This document shows, piece after piece, positions 1-11,865 of a stretch of DNA of 64,000 bases (the first letter of the stretch is position 1; every line of letters starts with the position of its first letter). The notes under the pieces were generated by a model that was not told the origin of the DNA, searched no databases, and was given only the letters and a program-made list of their open reading frames with translations. Source of the DNA: Neurospora intermedia (taxonomy: Eukaryota; Ascomycota; Sordariomycetes; Sordariales; Sordariaceae); assembly GCA_037102815.1 (NCBI GenBank), contig BTPP01000004.1, positions 186,001 through 250,000 on the forward strand, in the 5' to 3' direction. A program made the translations under genes and the position numbers.

Positions 1-1150
1 GCTCTATTCTATACTAGTTAGGGACGGTCGCCCGTAGAAGAGTGTGGTAGTAGATTTTAAATCGATGCCCACTAATAAGAAAGGCTATAATAATATATTG
101 GTAATTATAGACCGATTTTTAAAGATATTATAGTGTGTGCCTTGTAAGGATACTGTAATGGCTCGGTAGGCGGTAGAACTGTACTACCAGGGTCCTTATT
201 GCGTATTTGGATGCTTAGATGAGATTATTAGTAATTGGGGACCCCAATTTGTATCCGACTTTATGTAAGAGTTGGCGAAGATCCTAGGAATTACTTGGAA
301 GTTGAATAGCCTAGGGTATTCGTAGACCGCTAGCCAGGTAGAGGTTATAAACTAATATATTAACCAACGTTTAAGGCTATTTATTAATTACAATTAAGAT
401 AATTGGTTAGAGATACTACTAACTTTCGACTTAACCCAAGCTATACTACCTTATAAGAGTTTAAATAGTCTATCGCCCTACAAAGTAGTTATAGGCTACC
501 CGATGCCAATATCTTTCGATTAATAGAATTGCACCTAATTTATTAGGTTACTAGCGAGGGAAAGGATAAACCGAGCGGACGCCCAAAGGACGGTAGAGAT
601 ATTATAGGGCTATTAAAATATAGTACTCAAAACTATTAATAAAGTATAAAATCGCTAAACGACGTAGGCCAACCGTTATAAACGGGATCCTAACTTTAGC
701 GTAGGCAATAAAATTTTCATTATTAAGAAGAACTAGTCTACGGACTACCCTAGCGATAAATTAGACTTTCTATAGATAAGGATCCCTTACCGAATTAGGG
801 CGATAAAAAGCTATTTATATAAGCTAAATTTACTATCGTTATAGAGAGGCCGTAGAGTGTTCTACGCGGACCGACTTCGTAAAGATAACGGTAATCTATT
901 GCCGGGATAAGCGAAAACGAACCCTAATAGAGAGGTTATCAAAGGAGCGGAGGAAGAGTAGGAAGTCTATTAAGTATTATCCTTAAAAGCGTCGGATAGG
1001 AAGTTCTAATATTAAATAGAATGGCGTAGATAGGACCCTAACCTAGAATGGTATTTAGCAGAAGGTTTTAAGAACGCGGCGGAGGAATTGAAGCGATACT
1101 ATAAGGAGTATCCAGACAAGCTAGGACCCCCGAAGAGACTTCAATACTAA
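1..1150 (+). pseudogene. RIP-degraded Ty3/Gypsy pol: integrase core plus chromodomain
   Basis: Conceptual translation with many in-frame stops recovers a chromovirus integrase. An initial DFK motif lies near 52-60, then a LVIIDRF-like strand, a GPQFVSDF motif near 240-262, and a QVEVIN helix near 338-352. Downstream, about 940-1130, comes a chromodomain with the EWYLAEGFKNA motif. Most stops are TAG where Gln (CAG) or Trp (TGG) is expected. The expected catalytic Asp of the SDxGPQF motif reads Asn, which a TG to TA change explains. TpA is abundant, CpA and TpG are scarce and CpG is retained; that pattern fits RIP, not random decay. The element is cut by the left window edge, so protease, RT and RNase H are not seen. 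It is non-functional. Confidence 0.88.
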
Positions 1151-1484
1151 TTAAGGGGTAATTGTACGGATCACAAGGAGGATAATGCGCCGGTAACGAC
1201 GAAAAAGATAATGAGGAGGAGGCGTGGTTGACAGCGGGCGGTTATAAGCGAAAGGAACGGCGAATTTGCTAACAAGCTGGCGACGATCGTGGGATTGGTT
1301 GGATAACGCAGCGGAACTGCAGTCTACACCCCAAGGGCAAACGTACTTGGGAAGCGAAGCGTCGTAGGTTCAAAACAGGCTTGCGTCAAAAAATTTTTTT
1401 TTTTCTTCCCTTTCATTTTTTATACTAATTAGTTTTCCTTTCTTTCGGCTCTGGGGCTGAGCCTTCATTCGGAGGAGAGGGTAA

Positions 1485-1718
1485 TGTCATAGCCCAGAGT
1501 TATGATTGTACAGAGCTGTCAGAAGTCACGTGGTTGCGCGCTTTCACGGCGCACCCCACTGTACTTTGACAGAGCTTGGCACGCGCATACTATAAAACCT
1601 CGTGCAGCCAGCTCGCTCTTACACTTCTTCTCTTTTACTCTTTAGCTTTAATATTGTATTGAATTGCACTACAACCTCCTTGAGCTGGCTTACTCTCGTG
1701 ATTGTGTGCGCCCTCACA
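1485..1718 (+). repeat. 3' LTR of the Gypsy element (right end approximate)
   Basis: A purine-rich polypurine tract (GGAGGAGAGGG, 1471-1481) directly precedes TGTCATAG at 1485, the classical junction between internal region and 3' LTR. A TATAAAA box lies at 1591-1597 with a CT-rich stretch downstream, as expected for an LTR promoter. The end is placed at the ACA at 1718, matching TGT...ACA termini, but without the 5' LTR or a target-site duplication this is a guess. Composition here is ordinary, with CA and TG dinucleotides present, unlike the RIP-damaged body. Confidence 0.6.
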
Positions 1719-2810
1719 GTATCCGCGATTGAGGGTGTGTGTAATCTCGCGTTAATGTTTATGTTAATTAAGCTTTATTGAACATGTTTCATGATGGGCA
1801 AGTCTGGTGGTATATGCAGGTGTTCGTTGAATTCTTCATGTGATGATTTGTTAGTAACAATGAATTTTAGCCGTAAACTTTGGTAAAGGCAAGTTTCTAG
1901 ACTAGCCTTTTGTAGTCCGTAAAGAAAGAAAGAGGCATCCCTTAGAGAAGACAGAGTCAAGTCCCTCCTCCATCTACCCGGCACTGCCATCAATCAGGTG
2001 ACGCCCATCTACCCGGCACATCCGACTTTTGTGCTTCTTGGCACCTTTCGTGCCTCGCTGCCGTTGCACAACTTGGCATCTTTCTATTCTCTACTCCCCA
2101 CCCTCTCCCTTTTCCCTTAGTTTGGGTACAGTGGCATTGACTCACTATATTGGCTTGTGTTATGTTTTCGTTAAGGCTAGTCATCATTGTCGTACAGTTT
2201 GTTCGTAAGAGTTTGTTTTAACTTAAACAGTCCTCAGCTGTCTCTTTATCGGATAATTCATCGAGGATCGCAAATCGGATCTCCAAATCCTACCAGTGGA
2301 GCCAAGTCGGGGCCACGGCATCTCGACAAATCCGACTGCCCGACAGTCTTGGCACGACATCATCTTGATCTTGGTTGACGGGAACCCTGACGGACACAGC
2401 TGCCGGCCCCCTGCTCGTCCTGGTCCCGCTCTCGAATACAAATCTCCACAGCGCCCTGAATTCAACCCCCCCGGAGGCTCCATCGTACAGTGGACTCTTT
2501 CAGGGCACTTTCAGCAGCGGGACTCCAGTCTGTGCCTGCCTCAGCTCGCCGCCGACCGACCGACCGACCGACTCCTGAACGGGCATTCATTATATGAATT
2601 GGATTCTTCCCGTCAGGGGCTTGCGACAAGGACGGGATCGAAGCGAGAAAAGGGCATTTGGAAGACGAGAATAATCACAACGCAACCGGTAGGAATAGAA
2701 CAGGGAGTACGCCAATAACGTCACAAACCACCTACCTTAACAAGCGAAAACGTGGCACCCGCCCGCACCGCCGCCAACACCGGGTTGTTGCGCTACAAGG
2801 AAAGTAAAGA
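1719..2810. other. Intergenic / probable 5' region of the WD40 gene
   Basis: No convincing coding sequence. It includes AT-rich sequence next to the LTR and a GACC/CCGA repeat near 2552-2572. The overlapping ORFs here have no recognisable protein character and no consistent splice logic. The last few hundred bases probably hold promoter and leader of the gene starting at 2811. Confidence 0.5.
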
Positions 2811-5800
2811 ATGTCGACGACCACGACGGCCAAGAAGAAGAGCGTCAAACGAGCATCATGGACGCCTGGCGACGACACAATAGCGATATCAACGACCACA
2901 AATAAATACCTCTCCCCCGAGGATGCGACTGCCCCTACACATCACCACCACCACCACCACCCCGTCGTCGTGTATCCGAATAATCACCATCTGAAGAATC
3001 ATCTACATGGACATCACGGTGGACATGATGGCCGTGGTACTCGCCATGTCAGCTACGCCGCGGTTCCTGTGTCAGGGCATTACTATAACGAGAACAAAAG
3101 TGGAAGTGGAAGTGGAAGTGGAAGTGGAAGTGGTAATGGAAATGGAGAACATGGAGGTATGTAAGCTGATTGACATGGTCAAAAACATGGCGATCGACCA
3201 ATCCCATCATCACCCTTTTTAGTCAATGTAGCATCATGCATGCATAGTCGAGTGGCCTGGGTGGTGTTCGTTGTGGGTATTGATTGCCAAGCCGCTGCAG
3301 TGGCTCTCTTGGGTTCCATGGATCGATTTTATTTTGCATTCGTTCGTTGTCCCTTTTTTTTTCTCTTCCGTCCCCTTCACATTTCCTCTTTCCGTCTCCT
3401 TCCTTCCATGTTCCTTTCCTGGATGCCCGCCGCTCAATGAACTGAAGCTCCAGCTTATACGCGTACAATACAAGACGCAGCCAAGGCAAGGAAGCACAAA
3501 GCGGGATCACGGACCAAGGACCAAGGACCAAGGAAGTTGGAAGGTGCTGTACCTCGCTATGCAAGAGAGCTGAGCTGTAGCCTGGCGTTACCTTACCTTA
3601 CCTGTCCTTTCCTTTCCTTTCTCCAACAATTCGTTGGTTGCAATCATTCGGTTCGGTTGGCCATCGATCCTTGACGTAGTGTTTTCCCTTTTTTTGCCTT
3701 GGCCTTTCATCCATCCCCTTTCCTCACTTCGTGGTGCCTTGTATCATGTCATTTGATACTTACCTTACGCGTATCCCACCTTTTTGTGTCTTTCCCCTTT
3801 CGTCGTCTTCCCCCTCCACTCTCCCCGACCGACCGTTACGCGTATCCCGCACCTAGAGTAGCACCTCACCTCCAAAAAAGCATACCTAGGTATACCTCTT
3901 AGGTATGGCCATGCGCCAGAGTATTGACGAAGCCAACAACGGCGCAATCGCACTAGGTACCCACAGCCTAATCCGACCAGCCACCACCACTCCCGTCCCC
4001 ATCCCCGGCGCCATCAGACGATCTCTCTCCATCTCCGCACGCGGTTCCTCCTACAACACCCAGGCCACCGCGACGCCTGGTTCGTTTAGGACCGTTACCG
4101 AACAGCAATCGAATAAAGACCAAAACGCGGAAGACAGCACCAGCAAGCAGCTCGGATTCGGATCCAACAATGACAATGCTGGCTCCACGGGCAATGGCGC
4201 TGCTGTCAGCACAACCCGTCCGTCCATGGCCCAATCGTTAGGATCCAACTCGGCCATCGATCCCCTTTCCCAGGTCAGTCAGTCAGTCATTGATAACTAC
4301 CAGATACGCGTATGGAAACTGACCATTCTCTCTTTTGGGTTTCCAGCAAATCTTTATGCGACGACACACTGGCGACCAATTGTCCTCCTCGAAACCATCC
4401 AAACATTTGCGAACTCAGTCGAGACCCGAGTCCCCAGGCCTGATGTCAACTGGAGAGGGGTTTGGGATAGCAGGCCGACAGAATGGAGACTTGTCATCCT
4501 CTTCGAAGCCTGATACACCGGGTGGTGGTGATGTTCCCAAGGATAAAAGGTGGGTACCTTATCCCCCATCCATCTTGTCCCATCCAATCCATACTAACGC
4601 TCTTTCCTTGCCATAATCAGCAAAAGCAAAAACTTCTTCCTTCGCTCCCTCACCCTCCGCGGCCGCAGCTCCTCCAAGTACAACGATTTCGATTCCGACT
4701 CCGAGTTCGGCGGCGACCCCCGCATGAATGGCTTCAACGCCCGCGTCTTCAGCCAAGCCGTCGGCTACACACCCCATCACAAGGAACCGCCCAGGTACAT
4801 CAGGACAAAAGCGGCCAACAAAAAGGAACGAGACTTTGGCCGCGTGTTTCTGGCCCAGGAGTTGGTGGGCACTCGACCACCGGGCTACTACAACGCTCAT
4901 AATTCACAACAAGAGACGGATAAACAGGAGGGAGGAGGAGGCAACAAAGGGGATGCGCCAGGTCAAGGGGACGCCAGTGTAACCGTCTCCGTCGCCAGCG
5001 CCAGCGGTCGCAAGGTTGCCAAAACCGGCGGCGCAATCTGGGCCACCGAGTTCAGCCGCGACGGCAAGTACTTTGCGGCCGCCGGCAAGGACAACATCGT
5101 CAGGGTATGGGCGGTCATCTCTACCCCCGAAGAACGGCGAGCCCACGAGGAGGAGGAAGCCGCTGCTGCGAACGGAGGGAACGGCGCAACCGGAGAAAGG
5201 CTTAGCGCGCCCGTCTTCCGCGATCGACCGTTTCGTGAGTTTGTGGGGCACGGCGGCGAGGTGTTGGATCTTTCTTGGTCCAAAAACAACTTTTTGCTGA
5301 GCTCGTCCATGGACAAGACTGTTAGGCTGTGGCACATGTCCAGGCAAGAGTGTTTGTGCACATTCAAACACAAGGATTTCGTGACGCGGTTGGCGTTTCA
5401 TCCTACCGATGACCGGTTCTTCCTGGCAGGGAGTTTGGATACCATTTTGCGCCTGTGGTCGATCCCGGATAAGCAGATTGCTTTCTCGGCGCAGTGTCCT
5501 GACCTCATAACGGCTGTGGCGTTTTCCCCAGATGGCAAAACAGCAATTGCGGGCTTGTTGAATGGGTTGTGTTTGTTTTTCGAGACGGAGGGGCTGAAGC
5601 CGCTGGCGCAGGTGCACGTGCGAAGCTCGAGGGGAAAAAATGCGAAGGGCAGCAAGATCACGGGGATCCAGACCATCAGTGTGCCGCCGGTGGATCCGTT
5701 GAAGGAGCTGTCTGGGACGGGGGATAAAGCGCAGGGAGAGGTCAAAGTGCTGATTACCTCCAATGATTCAAGAGTGAGGATATATAATCTCAGGGACAAG

Positions 5801-8083
5801 TCGTTGGAGATCAAGCTCAAAGGACATGACAACTCGGTTTCGCAGATTGCTGCAAGTTTCTCAGACGACGGCAAGTACGTCATTTGCGGCTCGGAAGACA
5901 AGAAGGCTTTCATCTGGGGCCTCAATGGAGGACAGCAAAGAGCGGCGTACATCGAAAAGGAAAAGTCGCCATACGAGTACTTTGAGGCTCATGGGGAGAT
6001 GGTCACCACTGCTGTTTTTGCGCCTACCAAGACAAGGATGTTGCTGGGACGGAGCGAGGATCCGATCTACGATCTCTGTAACCCGCCACCGATTGTGTTG
6101 AGGAGCGCAGGGGAGGAGGCGGCGACGGCGAGTACGCATAGTGCTGCTGCAAGTGTGACTGAGCTGTCTTCTGAGGACCATCATCAGCCAGCACCACCAA
6201 TCGTGCCAACGTCGGCACCGATTCAGAGACCAGAACCGAGCCCGGCGTATATTGCAAGGTCGACGCATTACGATGGGAATATCATTGTCACGACGGATGA
6301 TACTGGTATCATCAAGGTGTTTCGACAGGACTGCGCTTACATCAAGCGCAAACATGATAGCTGGGAGACCGGGTCGACTTTCTCTCGCAAGCTGGCCTCC
6401 CACGGCGGTAGCCTGTACAACGGAAGACTGGGACGGAGCATTAGCGTGTACTCTCGGACTTCGGCAGGAACAGGTGGTAGCGCCGCTCACTCAAGAAGGG
6501 GTTCGATGTCCGGGAACAATGCGCCATACATGGTTGCTTCGCCCGTATCTCACGCCTCGGCCCTCAACCACGCCGTCAACGCAGGCAGCGATAGGATTCT
6601 CAGATGGAGGATGGGCATAGAGAACGGCGCCGACGGAACCGGTCCAGCTGGATCTCGCCCGGGTCAAGTCAGTACCGCACCCGGTAACAGGTCCTCTGCC
6701 ATCGTGAATGGCAGCAAGAGGTGGTCCGGCGTCCAAACCCCACCCCGCAGCGACCGCTCTCAGAGTCCCGTTCGCGGCAGATCTACTACCTCCTCTGTCC
6801 CTGTGGGGGCAGGCAACAGAGCTTCCATGCCAGCAGCTGTTACGGTGCCTAGTACTCCCAACCGTAGCGTCAACGCCAACATCAACGGAACATCTACTCC
6901 CAACGGCGCGGCCACGAATGGTTACCCACATGGCCACTCCCACCTTGCTACGCACACCGATGCCAGAAGCAACTTGTTGGAATCTCCCGCCAATCTGACT
7001 CCCTTACATAGGGTTAACACGATGGGCACGGGAACGGAGTTGGGCAGCCCGACACGGTCAGTGCCGATGGATATCACGCCCGAGAGGAACAGGCAGGCTA
7101 GGGAGAGGGAGGAGAGGGAGGAGAGGGAAGGGAGACCGAGAAGCCCGCCTGCGCCGGGGTTCAGTTTTAGGCCGGCTAAGAGTGGGAATGGGACTGGTGA
7201 GGAGAGAAGGGGAAGTCAGCCTGTGGAGGAGCAGGGCGATGGTGCTGGCAGTGGCAGTGGTTCCGGGAGTGGAGGTATTTCGTTCTGGAATCCGTTAAAG
7301 GGTTGGAAAGTCGGTATACCTGGTTTCGGCAAGACTTCTGCCGCTTCTGGGTCTGGTGGTGGTGGACAGAGGCCAGGTACTTCCGGTCCAGACAAGGAAG
7401 GAGGCGCAAATGGTAAGGCACATAGCAGAAGTCAAAGTCTTAGTGCCTCGAACCATGCAGCCCACATACAGGTCCCGTCACCGCTGACCGATGGCGAAAC
7501 TTCGGACAGAGTCAGTCCGGGGATTACGCCGTGGGATGTTCCGCTGAGTTCATCGGTGCAGACCCAGTCCAGCGCTGGCGGGCATGGACGACGAAAGAGT
7601 TTGGGTGTTTTCGGTACTATCACTGGTGGAAATAAGGGCGACAAGGAGAAGGAGAAGGCGGAACGCGAGGTAACAAGAAGGTCATTACCTGTTGGTCCAT
7701 TACTCGCCATCACTGATGACGACGACGACAACAACAACTACAACAATCACAACGACCGTGTCAACGGACAGGGACATACCCGCTCTCAATCCTCCAGCAC
7801 CATCACTGGCCTTCAACGTCCACCGCTCATAGTCCCCACGATCATCAACACGCGCCCCAGTGGCGACGAAGAGGATTATCGGCCGGCTATCGATGAGGTG
7901 CTGCAGCAGCAAGAGTGGGAGAAGGAGAGGGAGAGGGAGAGGGAACAGGAAAAGGAACGAAGTAAAGATAGGTCTCAGAGGGTTGTGAGTTATCCGCGGT
8001 TGAGTTGGAGTACTAGGCTGGGGATGGGAGGAGGGAGAGGGAGGGCGAATAGTGACATTGCTGAGAGGGAGGAGGAGGAGTAA
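2811..8083 (+). CDS. Large WD40-repeat protein (WDR44 / yeast Dgr2-like)
   Basis: Proposed exons are 2811-3156, 3903-4273, 4347-4549 and 4621-8083, giving about 1460 residues; all joins keep phase. The last three exons are secure, with CTGAC/CTAAC branch sites. The first exon, joined across a 746-nt intron, is less certain; translation could instead start at the ATG at 3905. The N-terminus is low complexity (His run, Gly-Ser repeats from a GGAAGT hexamer). Roughly residues 440-890 hold about seven WD repeats, among them SSMDKTVRLWHM, GSLDTILRLWSI and GSEDKKAFIWGL. A long Ser/Gly/Glu-rich tail with coiled-coil-like EREREREQEKER follows. Family knowledge: WDR44-type proteins act in Rab11-linked trafficking, and yeast Dgr2 is poorly characterised. 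The exact role is unknown. Confidence 0.85.
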
Positions 8084-9645
8084 TAATCAACCTAAGGGAA
8101 AGGTTGTTCACGATACCACTAGTGTACTGCTTTATACAATACACGAGATACCTTACCTAGGTACCTATTTCTACCTATTGGAGTGTGGACTGTATAAGTC
8201 CTGTCTGTGTTGGATGAAGTTCGGTTGGAAACCGTGACAGCCATGGAGAAAGAGAGAAAGAGAGAGAGAAATAGAAGAGGTAATGGAGCATTGTCAGCGG
8301 TCGAGTCTGTCTGTGTTTTCATGCCATGCCACTACTTTGCAGACTTCAGGTTTGCTCACAGTAAATCATCCTTTTTACCCGCTTTGTTATGTCGAAGACT
8401 CTACTGGCTGTATCCCAAGGTACACCCGTGCCGGGCAGCTGCAATTGAGCCGAGCGAGACCTTGTAAGGTGAATTGATGAGAATATTAAACTTGTTCCAT
8501 TTGGGAATTGGGATGGAAGGCACGATCAGGATCGGATCGGATCGGATCGGATTGGATTGATGATGTCGAGCAACCTACGTAGCGCACCTAGGGAAGATAC
8601 CTACCTAGCTAGAGGTAGGTAGGTAGGGAGAGCGTCGGTACCTAGGGAAAGCGTACCTAGGTAGATAGGTAGGTAGGGAGAGAGCGTCAGTAGGAGAGCT
8701 ACCTAATTACCTGTTTTAGGTACCTAGACTTGCCGTCAATAAGACGTATGAAGTTAGGTAGGTAGGTAGGTAGGTCCGTTATTTGTGGTATTTGCGGTAC
8801 ATGTATCAATGAGCATTGATGTCTGTGATGGCGTGTTGGTGATCGAACGACGGCGATAGAGTCTGGTACCTACCTACCTAGGCTGGGACTTCGGACTCGG
8901 GAATGGATACCTACACTATCTACCTACCTCTACCATAGGTACCTCTAGGTATTGCAAAAGCCTCGGACCACGACAGACACTACGGGCTGGGATATTGAGT
9001 TGAACTTGAACTTGGACTTGAAGTTACCTATCTAGGTATGTCAGCGCAGCGTGCTGATCAATCGACTGAGTGTGATGTTTCCCGGTTTCCCGATTTCCTG
9101 GTTTCCCTGTTTCCCGGTCTTTCGATCCGATCCGATCCCAGAGACAGCTAAGTGACAGTGACACAGTGTCGGCTTTGGGTTTGGCTTTGGGGGTGAGGTA
9201 AGGTGAGGTAAGGGAAAAACATGAGGGAAGGTAGGTAGGTACTATTATCTTGAGTGCCAGTTTATCTGTCTACACGTAACATAAAGTTCCAGTCGACTTC
9301 TATCGACTACCACTACCGTGGAGGGGTTAAGGTTGAAGGATACATCGATTGAGTCTCTTTATGTTGTCAGGCGTGCAGCCGTCTGGATCGGAGTTTGGAC
9401 TAGAGTTTGGTTACCTACTCATTGACTTTCTTTCATGCTCTATGGTATGGTATGGCCAGGACCTACCTAGTGACAAACAGAAACAGCGTGCCCAGATGGT
9501 ACAACTAAGTGTTTTCTACTGTGTAGGGTAGTGAAGAAGACTGGACGTAAAAGTTACAAAGGTGCATGCATACCTACCCAAAACTGTCTTCATAAGTCTG
9601 GTGTTGGTACAACCTACCAACAAACAAACAAACAAACAAACTAAA
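8084..9645. repeat. Gene-free stretch with simple and palindromic repeats
   Basis: No gene is seen. It contains (GGATC)n at 8529-8550 and its inverted counterpart (CGATC)n at 9123-9138. Between them lie many TAGG/CCTA tracts (8600-8640, 8660-8680, 8750-8775, 8865-8950) and TACCTAGGTA or CTAGAGGTA words. Imperfect TTTCCCGG repeats occur near 9077-9120 and a (CAAA)n tract at about 9619-9640. The first 100-200 bases are the likely 3' UTR of the WD40 gene. Confidence 0.7.
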
Positions 9646-9757
9646 GCCTCAATGGTCTAGTGGTATGATTCGCGCTTCGGGTGGTGCGACTGCTCCCTTG
9701 CTTGAGAACAAGCAGTGCCAATGTGCGAGGTCCTGGGTTCAAATCCCAGTTGAGGCC
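9646..9757 (+). tRNA. tRNA-Pro(CGG) with a 40-nt intron
   Basis: The acceptor stem GCCTCAA pairs perfectly with TTGAGGC (9750-9756), followed by discriminator C. The D arm carries the B-box-like GGTCTAGTGGTAT start typical of fungal tRNA-Pro. The anticodon stem CGCGC pairs with GTGCG (one G-U), and loop TTCGGGT gives anticodon CGG. An intron of about 40 nt follows position 37, the canonical site. The T arm is CTGGGTTCAAATCCCAG. The mature length of 72 nt is normal. A T-run terminator follows at about 9789-9799. Confidence 0.93.
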
Positions 9758-10155
9758 CTCTAATTCCATCTTTTTGCTTTTTTACATCTTTTTTTTTTTG
9801 TTTTATGCGTGCTGGATACTGGATGCGTGGTGCTGCTGGTGCTGCCCGAGGACCGAAGCGATACCGACATGAAATGGGCAGGGATGAATCAGGTCGGATG
9901 ACTCATCTTGGTGAAGGTGGTCAACCAGTGGAAGCCAAACTTCTGTATTATTTCTAGTAATCTAACCCACTGTCTATACATCCAATGTGTAATGAAATCC
10001 CATCATTACCCTCTATCCAGTGTCCGATCAATCCTCCAGTTCTCAAAGTTCAAAACGTCATTGTCCTTTATCCACCCCAAACCAACCCCCCCTAAACCCT
10101 TCCCTCCACTCCCCTCTCTCAACGCCCCCTAAGCTAACCCACCAAACTAACCCCC
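9758..10155. other. Intergenic spacer
   Basis: Contains the Pol III T-run after the tRNA and then C-rich sequence that is probably the 3' UTR of the converging flavin oxidoreductase gene. No other feature seen. Confidence 0.6.
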
Positions 10156-11865
10156 CTAAGCCTTGATAGGCGCATAAAAACTAAACTTCCCCTTGGGATC
10201 ATACTTCCTCTTCAACATCTTCAACCTCTCCTGTCTCCACCCTTCATACCCATACATGGCCTGCAAACTCTCACTCCCCTTTGCATAATTCACATACACG
10301 CTCTTCTGCTTGACCTTGTCCCCATACGCCGCATCCCTGATTTTCTCCCCCCACTTTTGCGCCTGTGCATCCAGCGTCTTGTTTCTTTCCGTCTCCTCAT
10401 ACGTCACCAGGAACCCATACAAAAGCTTCCTGTCGCGCAACGCAAACGCCGTGCTCTCGTAGGGAATGGCCTGCACGGCTTGAAGGGAGTATCCCTCGAG
10501 ATAAGCCATGGAGAGGGAGAGGGCCGGTTCGGCGCGGATCATGTCCCTAAAGGCGTTGTAGGACTTGCGCAGCCCCTTGACGTCGTAAGAGTCGACGTCC
10601 ATGCCGTAGACGGTGGCGCCGGCTTTGGGCTGGCATGCCCAGTCGGTGACGCGGAATTGGGCGGCGGCGGCAAGGCCGGGGTAGTCGGTTGTTTGGACGG
10701 GAGTGGTTTGTAGAGGGGAGAGAGCGGCGAAGGGGGCGAAGTAGGAGGCGGCTTCGGAGGCGGGGCCGTTGTAATAGACTGTTGAGACTAGGATGGGCTG
10801 TTTGGAGGTGGTGTTAGTGATGTCTCATAGGTACCCACCTGTGTAGGTAGGAGAGAGGAAAAAGGGGGAGAGAGGAAAAAGGGGGAAGGAAAGACTCACA
10901 TTAACAGGATCAATCTCGGGCACCAACCTCCACAGACTCCAATAAACCACATATTGACTCTGGTTCCTCATCACCGCATTATGCACCCTGTACACCTCCT
11001 CCAACCTGTCCTGCGTGAACGTAAAGCTCTGGTACGTCCACTCCGGCCGGACAGCATCATACAACTTATACTCCACCTCCGTGACCACCCCAAAGTTATG
11101 GCCCGCGCCTCGCAACGCCCAAAACAAATCGCTGTTTTCCGTGTTGGACGTCTTCACCGCTGTGCCGTTCGCCAACACCACCCTTGCACTCAAAATCTGG
11201 TCAGCGCCCAATCCATACTGGCCCTGCAACCAACCGTGTCCACCGCCCAGCGCTGGGCCCAGCAGACTGACGCATCGACAGGATCCGGTAGTTGTCTGTT
11301 TGCCTCGAGCCCAAAGCGCGGGAATGACGTCGTTACCGCGTAGTCCGCCGCCGAGAGTGGCGGAGTGTCCGTCGGCAGCGAACTCCATCTTGGTCAGGTT
11401 GCGCGTCCAGATGGCCATGCCGCCCTGCAGCTGCGACAGACCCTGCCAGGTGCCGTGAGTGCCGGTGGTGGCGAGGAAAGGGATGGAGTGGGCGTTGGCG
11501 TATTGGATGGTCAGAGAGACGTCGCGCTCGGAGGCGGGGATGACGATGACGCCGTACGAGGGGGAGTTGGTGTGCGTGTTGAGAGACCAGCGATGGGTGT
11601 ACTGGGTGAAGGAGGGGGAGAAGGGGAGGAGGACGAGGGCGGAGGGAGAGAGGAGGGTGGTTAGGTCAGATTGGATGGTTGGCGGCAGGGAGACGACAGG
11701 AGAGAGGGAGGAAGTGTTGTAGTCGCGATGTTCGAGAGAAGAAGGGGAAAAGGGGGTGTGGCGAATGGCGATGGGGAGGGGACCGGTTGCAACTGGGGAT
11801 GCGGCTGTGAGGCCGGCTAAGGCCAGGAGACCGCCCCAGATGAGGGATCGGGTACAGCAGATCAT
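10156..11865 (-). CDS. Secreted FAD-linked oxidoreductase (VAO/PCMH type, berberine-bridge-like)
   Basis: Two exons on the minus strand, 11865-10900 and 10797-10156, are joined across an intron with a GTGAGT donor, CACTAAC branch and CAG acceptor, giving 535 residues. A hydrophobic signal peptide covers about residues 1-23. The PCMH FAD-binding domain spans about 105-280. The usual SGGH is replaced by TGTHG with His137, and Cys196 lies in GSCRCVSLLG followed by GGGHG. These fit the subfamily that binds FAD through both His and Cys. The C-terminal YGYEGWRQERLKMLKRKYDP segment is the BBE-type end. Family members oxidise alcohols or sugars, or act in secondary metabolism, using O2. The substrate cannot be inferred, and no biosynthetic cluster surrounds it. 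Confidence 0.88.

Noticed and set aside
2187-2718. ORFs between the LTR and the WD40 gene
   Set aside because: They include repeat-derived residues (DRPTDR) and have no family signal; more likely leader or promoter sequence.
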